Positions 59,853 to 64,000 of a DNA stretch of 64,000 nt are shown here, piece after piece. A model generated the notes under the pieces. The model did not search any database. It had not been told where the DNA came from and saw only the letters and a program-made list of their open reading frames with translations. The stretch spans positions 86,928,526 through 86,992,525 of the forward strand of contig CM026426.1 in NCBI GenBank assembly GCA_014871385.1, in the 5' to 3' direction. This DNA comes from Ceratodon purpureus. Lineage: Eukaryota; Streptophyta; Bryopsida; Pseudoditrichales; Ditrichaceae. The position numbers were made by a program, and so were the translations under genes. Positions within the stretch are counted from its first letter, which is position 1. Each line of letters starts with the position of its first letter.

Positions 59853-61069
59853 GTAAGTGCTCCTCTGCTTTTCTTGTCTTCATTTTTTGCAATTTTACTA
59901 TACATTAATTTAATATCTAAGTTTTGAAGTACGTATACAGTAGTAGTGCCTATAGTGTACTCTTCTTTTGCTTCAAGCCAGCATGCTTAAGCTCTGAACA
60001 TGAGATCTACATCAATGTTACGTCATTGCTTGTTTGCTTATGTGGCTTGGAATATCAGTGGAAGATAACACTCTAGTAGATGCTTGCACACATGTAATCA
60101 GATACACCAATTTATTTGTTCAATATTTTACATGAAATATTTTAACTTCTGCACAGACTTGTACCTGTCGGAATATGAGGGGGTTAATGTACGCTAGACG
60201 TAGTGCAGTTTAGGCAAAACAATTGTGTACTCTTGGGACCTAGAAGTACAAATATGTACTTCTTGTACACTATCACTGTCGATACTAGCCGTTCATCGGA
60301 TTTCTCGGTAGCTGGGTTTCAGGATTAAGTTCAGCCAATGGAAGGAAGCCAAAACTGACACAAGTGGATTTGTCGTGATCTGGGAAGCCCGTGTTCCAGC
60401 TCGACGGAAGTTGGCGCCGGCTAAATTTAAAGACTGTGGCTTGGCGGGAGGGGAGTTCAAGCCTTGGTAGTGGAATCAGATTTGAATGGGGTTGTAAGCA
60501 TCCTAGATTTTCTATACCAGGTGTCACTGTACTGTTATCCTACACAATCATCCCCGCATATAATGTATTATCATCCTACTTTTAAAAACAATGGATTCAA
60601 TAAACATCTTAGAGCTATAGATAAGTGACACCTTCACCAGTTTTCTAAGATGAATTTGGGATGAAAAATATTTTAGTAGAGTGATTGGATTTTAAAAGTA
60701 TTATGGAGATAAGAATTGATATAAATTAAATTAGAGTAATATAATGTAATGTAAATGAATTTTGAAAAGGAATTTGGGGATCAATATGGACATTCTATTG
60801 TGATATTTAGTAATGTAGTGAATGTCTTAGTTATTAGTGATAGAGGAAAAGGCATTCTAAAGAATTATATGAAGCAATTTTAATATTCTATATTTGTATA
60901 ATTAGTTATTTTCTATACGTGAGGTATATATGACAAGAAGAGTTTTCTTTTTCGATCAAAAATTAAGTGCATGATTAATTGAAGTATTCTATTGTTTATA
61001 CTTTATGCTAAAAAAATGCATTTAAAAAAACTATATTCATTAGTATGAAAAAAAACTATATTCATCAAA
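59853..61069. other. Intron-like / spacer DNA with GTAC cluster
   Basis: About eight GTAC tetramers lie between 59,930 and 60,270, including AGAAGTACAAATATGTACTT. The rest is AT-rich with no gene. Confidence 0.45.
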
Positions 61070-61560
61070 CTATATTCATCAATGTTCATCTACATAAGGG
61101 GTTGGAAAAAAATAAAAATAAAAAAAAATAAAAAAATAAAAAAATAAAACTAACAAAATCAAATACATAAAGGGTAGATTTTTTTTTAAAAAGCAAAAAA
61201 ATAAATGGAAAAAGCTATCAAAATGAAATACATAGGGGGTTGAATTATAAATAAATAAATAAATAAATAAATAAAAAACCCGAGTAAGCTATCAAAGTCA
61301 AATACGAAAGGAGTTGAAAAGAAATGATGAATTAAAATAAGATAAATTAAGTTGAATTTGAAAATAAGCTATCAAAATGAAATACATAAGGGGTTGAATT
61401 AAAAAAAACAATAAAAAAATACAAATACAAATACAAATACAAATAGGGAAAGCCATTAAAATCAAGTACATAAGGGGTTGGAAATTAATTTTAATATGAT
61501 TAAAAGAATAAGCTATCAAAATCAAATACATGAGGAGTTGAATAAAAAAATAAAAAAAAT
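61070..61560. repeat. AT-rich minisatellite, about seven units of 65-80 bp
   Basis: Units contain AGCTATCAAAATCAAATACA and TAAGGGGTTGAA, followed by a variable run of AAATAAA text. They are recognisable near 61,090, 61,150, 61,213, 61,286, 61,366, 61,452 and 61,511. Unit length varies because of the A/T run. Confidence 0.75.
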
Positions 61561-62557
61561 AAAAATGCTTCCCTACCTTGGTGTCTTTTTTTCCAATGAA
61601 TAATGATACCTTTGTATTTTTTGAAAATAAAGTAGACATGGTTAACATGTATCGTTTAGAAGTAAGGAAGTTATAGTATTTTTAGAAATTAAACAAGTGA
61701 TTTAGAATGTCAACTTCGGGCATTTAAAAATGAGGCAACGAAATATTTGACCCTTCGTGCTATAATTAAATGTATACACAACATTAAAATTTTTATATGG
61801 TACAAATTGTTTGGATATAATTTAGATAAGTTATTTGTAGTTTTATGTGGAAGGTTTTGCCACATTTACATTTTTAAAAAAGGGGTTTGAAGGTGACTTT
61901 GACGAAGATTTAGCCAATTTTATTGGACTCTACAAAATTTACTTTGAAGTATCTTTAGGCAAGGAAATTTCCTCACTGAACATCTAGTTTTTTTCCATTC
62001 TAAAGAAGTCTTTTTTAATCTTTCCTTTCTTTCAATTTTTTTTTTTTAAATTTTGTTTTCCTCATCTTCTATCATTAACAATATTTTCCTTCTCTTTCAT
62101 TATTACTTATTTATTTCTTTTCAAATTTATTTTTCGTCAGTTCCCTCTTCTTATTATTTAGTTATTTATTTTTCTCTTTTTTTTTTTGGACAAAGGATGC
62201 TATGAATCATTGATGAATTTGGGGGTCAAATTGAAGGAACATTCTAAGGTACTTTACTTACATGTCAAATTGAAAGAACATTCTAAGGTACTTTACTTAC
62301 ATGTCAAGATGGCGCTAAGGGAAGGACAGAACTTTGTGACTGATGTGGACGACTTAATACCGCACCCACGGTTTAAGAACTCGTGATCGGAGGTTACCAT
62401 CCGGGTTCATCATGGACGCAACCGGTGATCACTAGTAAGCAGGGACCCTCAGAGTATTGGTGACTGGTGACCGCAAGTAACCTTCGTCTCGCACCTCGCC
62501 TCGTCTCGCACCTCGCCTCAGAGTCTCCAGGGTTTTGCAAGCACTAGGAAGCTTGGT
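61561..62557. other. AT-rich spacer, then GC-rich leader
   Basis: Low complexity to 62,190. GC content rises after 62,300, with CTCGCACCTCGCCTC repeated at 62,488-62,520, perhaps the leader of the gene that follows. Confidence 0.5.
62225..62302. repeat. 39-bp tandem duplication, two units
   Basis: GTCAAATTGAAGGAACATTC... and GTCAAATTGAAAGAACATTC... each run 39 bp and differ at one or two bases. Confidence 0.9.
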
Positions 62558-64000
62558 GTGTGGGCGGGGAGGCTTGGTGTGTGGGCGGAGAAGCTCGGTG
62601 TAGGGGGAGGGGAGAGATGTGTGGGGCGAGGGGGATTAATTGTGATTTTTGGAGCCATTGCGTTGCCCAAGAGCTGTAGCATTGCTCTTGATCAGTTCGG
62701 GTTTCTAGCTATGGGCCAGGAGTGTGCACCGAGAGAAGGGGGCAGCATGGATCGATCCATGAGCGGGAAGTCTAGCAGCATTGCGAGTGCTCGTGCCGGG
62801 AGAAGCGGTTCGGTGAGGGCGAGAGGGAGGCAGGGCGAGTACAGCGACGAAGACGGCGAGTTGCGGTCCGCGCGCAAGAAGGCGAGGTCGGGGGTGAAAG
62901 GAGGAGGAGCAGGCGACAGCTTCAAGGACAATGTAGCGCCGAAGAAGGGAGCAGCATTGGCTGAGGAGCCCTATGAGAGAGAAGGAGGAGCTACTGCAAG
63001 GGGCAAAGGAGGGGGAGCTCTTCATGAAGTCGGAGGAGCTGCAAAGGGTAGCGCGAAGAAGAGGGGGAAGTCTGTGGGGAGGTCTGAACGAGCTATCAAC
63101 AGTGTAGAAGATGTAGACGAGGAGATTGCAAGGTTGAAGAAGCCACCCAGAGAGCTGAAGAGACGGGATTTCGAGGACGAATTTGGGCTCCAGAACGAAG
63201 GGGAAAATCCGCATCACTTTTAGAGGGGTACTGTTCCCGCTGATTCGTTGCGGAAATTGTTTGGGAAGCCGTATGGAGATGGTGGGTGCAGCGGCTTTTA
63301 CTGGCAGGATTGTGACAAGGTTGAGGTCGTCGATAGAGTTAAGTACCTGCATCCGATTCTCTACCAACATGGAGAAGGGGAGACCCCCAACCTCATCACG
63401 GTGCGGTTTGCTGAGGGGGTAACTCTTGAGTATGAGGAGGGTGGGGGCCGCGTCAATTGGTGCGCGTTTGGAGAAGAGACAAACAAGTGACAGAGAAGTC
63501 GCTATCAACTGGATCGGATCAAGCTGGATGAGCTCCGCAAGAAGATCGCAGAGTCCAGGACCGTGGAGGGGAAGGGAAGGATTGACGTGCGAGGGAACGA
63601 ATGGCGCGGAATCAAGGTCGAGGGCGGTTTCAAGGTGAAGATGGAGCTGGGCAGCAATGGAAGGGAGCAGGGTCGACGGAAGGTGGGGGAGGGAGCAGGG
63701 TCTGAGGGAACAGTGCGGAGTGGAGGAAAGCTTCGCTATGGTGAGGGGGATGGTGGGCTTGAGTCTGCAAGGGAGTCGGGGATATGTTTGCAGAAAGATG
63801 TGGGAGCTGGGGGGAGGGGTATAGAGCTGAAGAAGGGTGTAGCTTTGGAGCGAATCTGAGTTGTTGAAGGTCAGATGGCAGCAATACACTCGGAGCTGAA
63901 GCACAAGCGAGAGGAGAAGAAGAAGGCGGCACAGAGGCTTGATGGCGCGGTTTGGAGGAGCAAACAGTGGGAATGGGATGTAGAGACGCTGAAGAAGCAA
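62558..64000 (+). pseudogene. Unrecognised basic/coiled-coil protein gene, stop-interrupted, runs out of window
   Basis: One continuous plus frame spans 62,558 to the window end with three stops: TAG 63,221, TGA 63,488 and TGA 63,857. The N-terminal part is Gly/Ser/Arg/Lys-rich, then 'VEDVDEEIARLKKPPRELKR'. A compact domain follows: 'LRKLFGKPYGDGGCSGFYWQ', 'KVEVVDRVKYLHPILYQHGE', 'VRFAEGVTLEYEEGGGRVNW'. Next come 'YQLDRIKLDELRKKIAESR' and a Gly/Arg-rich stretch, ending in helical text. I do not recognise the domain. All three stops fit C-to-T changes of CAG or CGA. The GC-rich composition contrasts with the flanks. The long opposite-strand frame here (62,705-64,000) is taken to be a shadow of the GC-rich coding text. 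Confidence 0.5.

Noticed and set aside
62705-64000. 431-codon minus-strand open frame
   Set aside because: It lies opposite a better plus-strand frame, is Leu/Ser/Pro-rich as expected of the complement of Glu/Gly/Arg-rich GC-rich coding DNA, and has no domain.
1-64000. Alternative genetic code with TAG=Gln
   Set aside because: In-frame TAG at Gln-like sites is frequent, but the long RING frame uses no TAG, TGA also interrupts genes, and TAA is rare; methylated-cytosine decay explains the pattern better.
1-64000. CRISPR array or bacterial operon
   Set aside because: No regularly spaced direct repeats with unique spacers, no ribosome-binding-site-led gene runs; introns and plant-type transposons show a eukaryotic nuclear genome.

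Overview
The window looks like transposon-rich nuclear DNA of a streptophyte, most likely a bryophyte or a charophyte alga. The evidence is: a MUB-type ubiquitin-fold gene (plant MUB / animal UBL3 family) with a clean GT-AG intron; Tnp2-type CACTA, Mutator-like (MULE with SWIM finger), PIF/Harbinger-like and Ty3/gypsy elements of plant type; a short CCCTAAA-type telomere-like run; and several gene families that I associate from memory with moss genomes. No rRNA, tRNA, CRISPR or bacterial-style operon was seen. The species is not determined.

Layout. 1-1,002: 5' end of an element (copy A) that runs out of the window and repeats, inverted, 31 kb away. 1,950-6,260: broken minus-strand gene with an HTH part and an 'SDGCSAQFKC ... 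HGKGEWDGAG' part, in DNA saturated with GTAC motifs. 7,367-11,042: broken multi-exon minus-strand gene joining a 'WDGNH' (ParB/sulfiredoxin-like) part to an amino (N4/N6-type) DNA methyltransferase part. 11,663-12,332: solo LTR with a 5-bp target duplication. 13,881-17,386: broken MULE transposase. 18,827-20,110: CACTA fragment. 22,114-24,360: Harbinger-like non-autonomous element with TTA duplication. 26,140-26,345: SINE-like block. 27,254-27,660: MITE with 25-bp perfect ends. 29,074-29,634: the MUB gene, the best host gene here.

31,755-41,283 is the most interesting object: a complete-looking 9,529-bp DNA transposon (copy B) with 40-bp perfect terminal inverted repeats beginning CATTAGG. 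It carries two plus-strand genes: a candidate transposase interrupted only by stop codons, and an open 636-codon coiled-coil/RING protein. A 13-bp palindrome, TTGCTGNCAGCAA, recurs about 25 times (with mismatches) through exons, introns and spacers. A 358-bp relative with the same kind of ends (copy C, 43,009-43,366) sits in the CACTA transposase gene at 41,550-45,411. That CACTA remnant adjoins a broken Ty3/gypsy fossil at 45,649 to about 53,950.

57,024-58,461: broken RING-H2 gene with zinc spacing like the RING of element B. 59,549-59,852: one exon of an unknown gene. 61,070-61,560: AT-rich minisatellite. 62,558-64,000: broken gene that continues past the window.

Two themes cut across the window. 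Three DNA-transposon families each carry their own short motif, repeated in introns and spacers and not only at the ends. Also, the non-viral coding remnants are interrupted mainly by TAG and TGA where Gln (CAG) or Arg (CGA) would fit, which suggests decay of methylated cytosines. Everything was read by eye, so exon limits and family names are provisional where stated.
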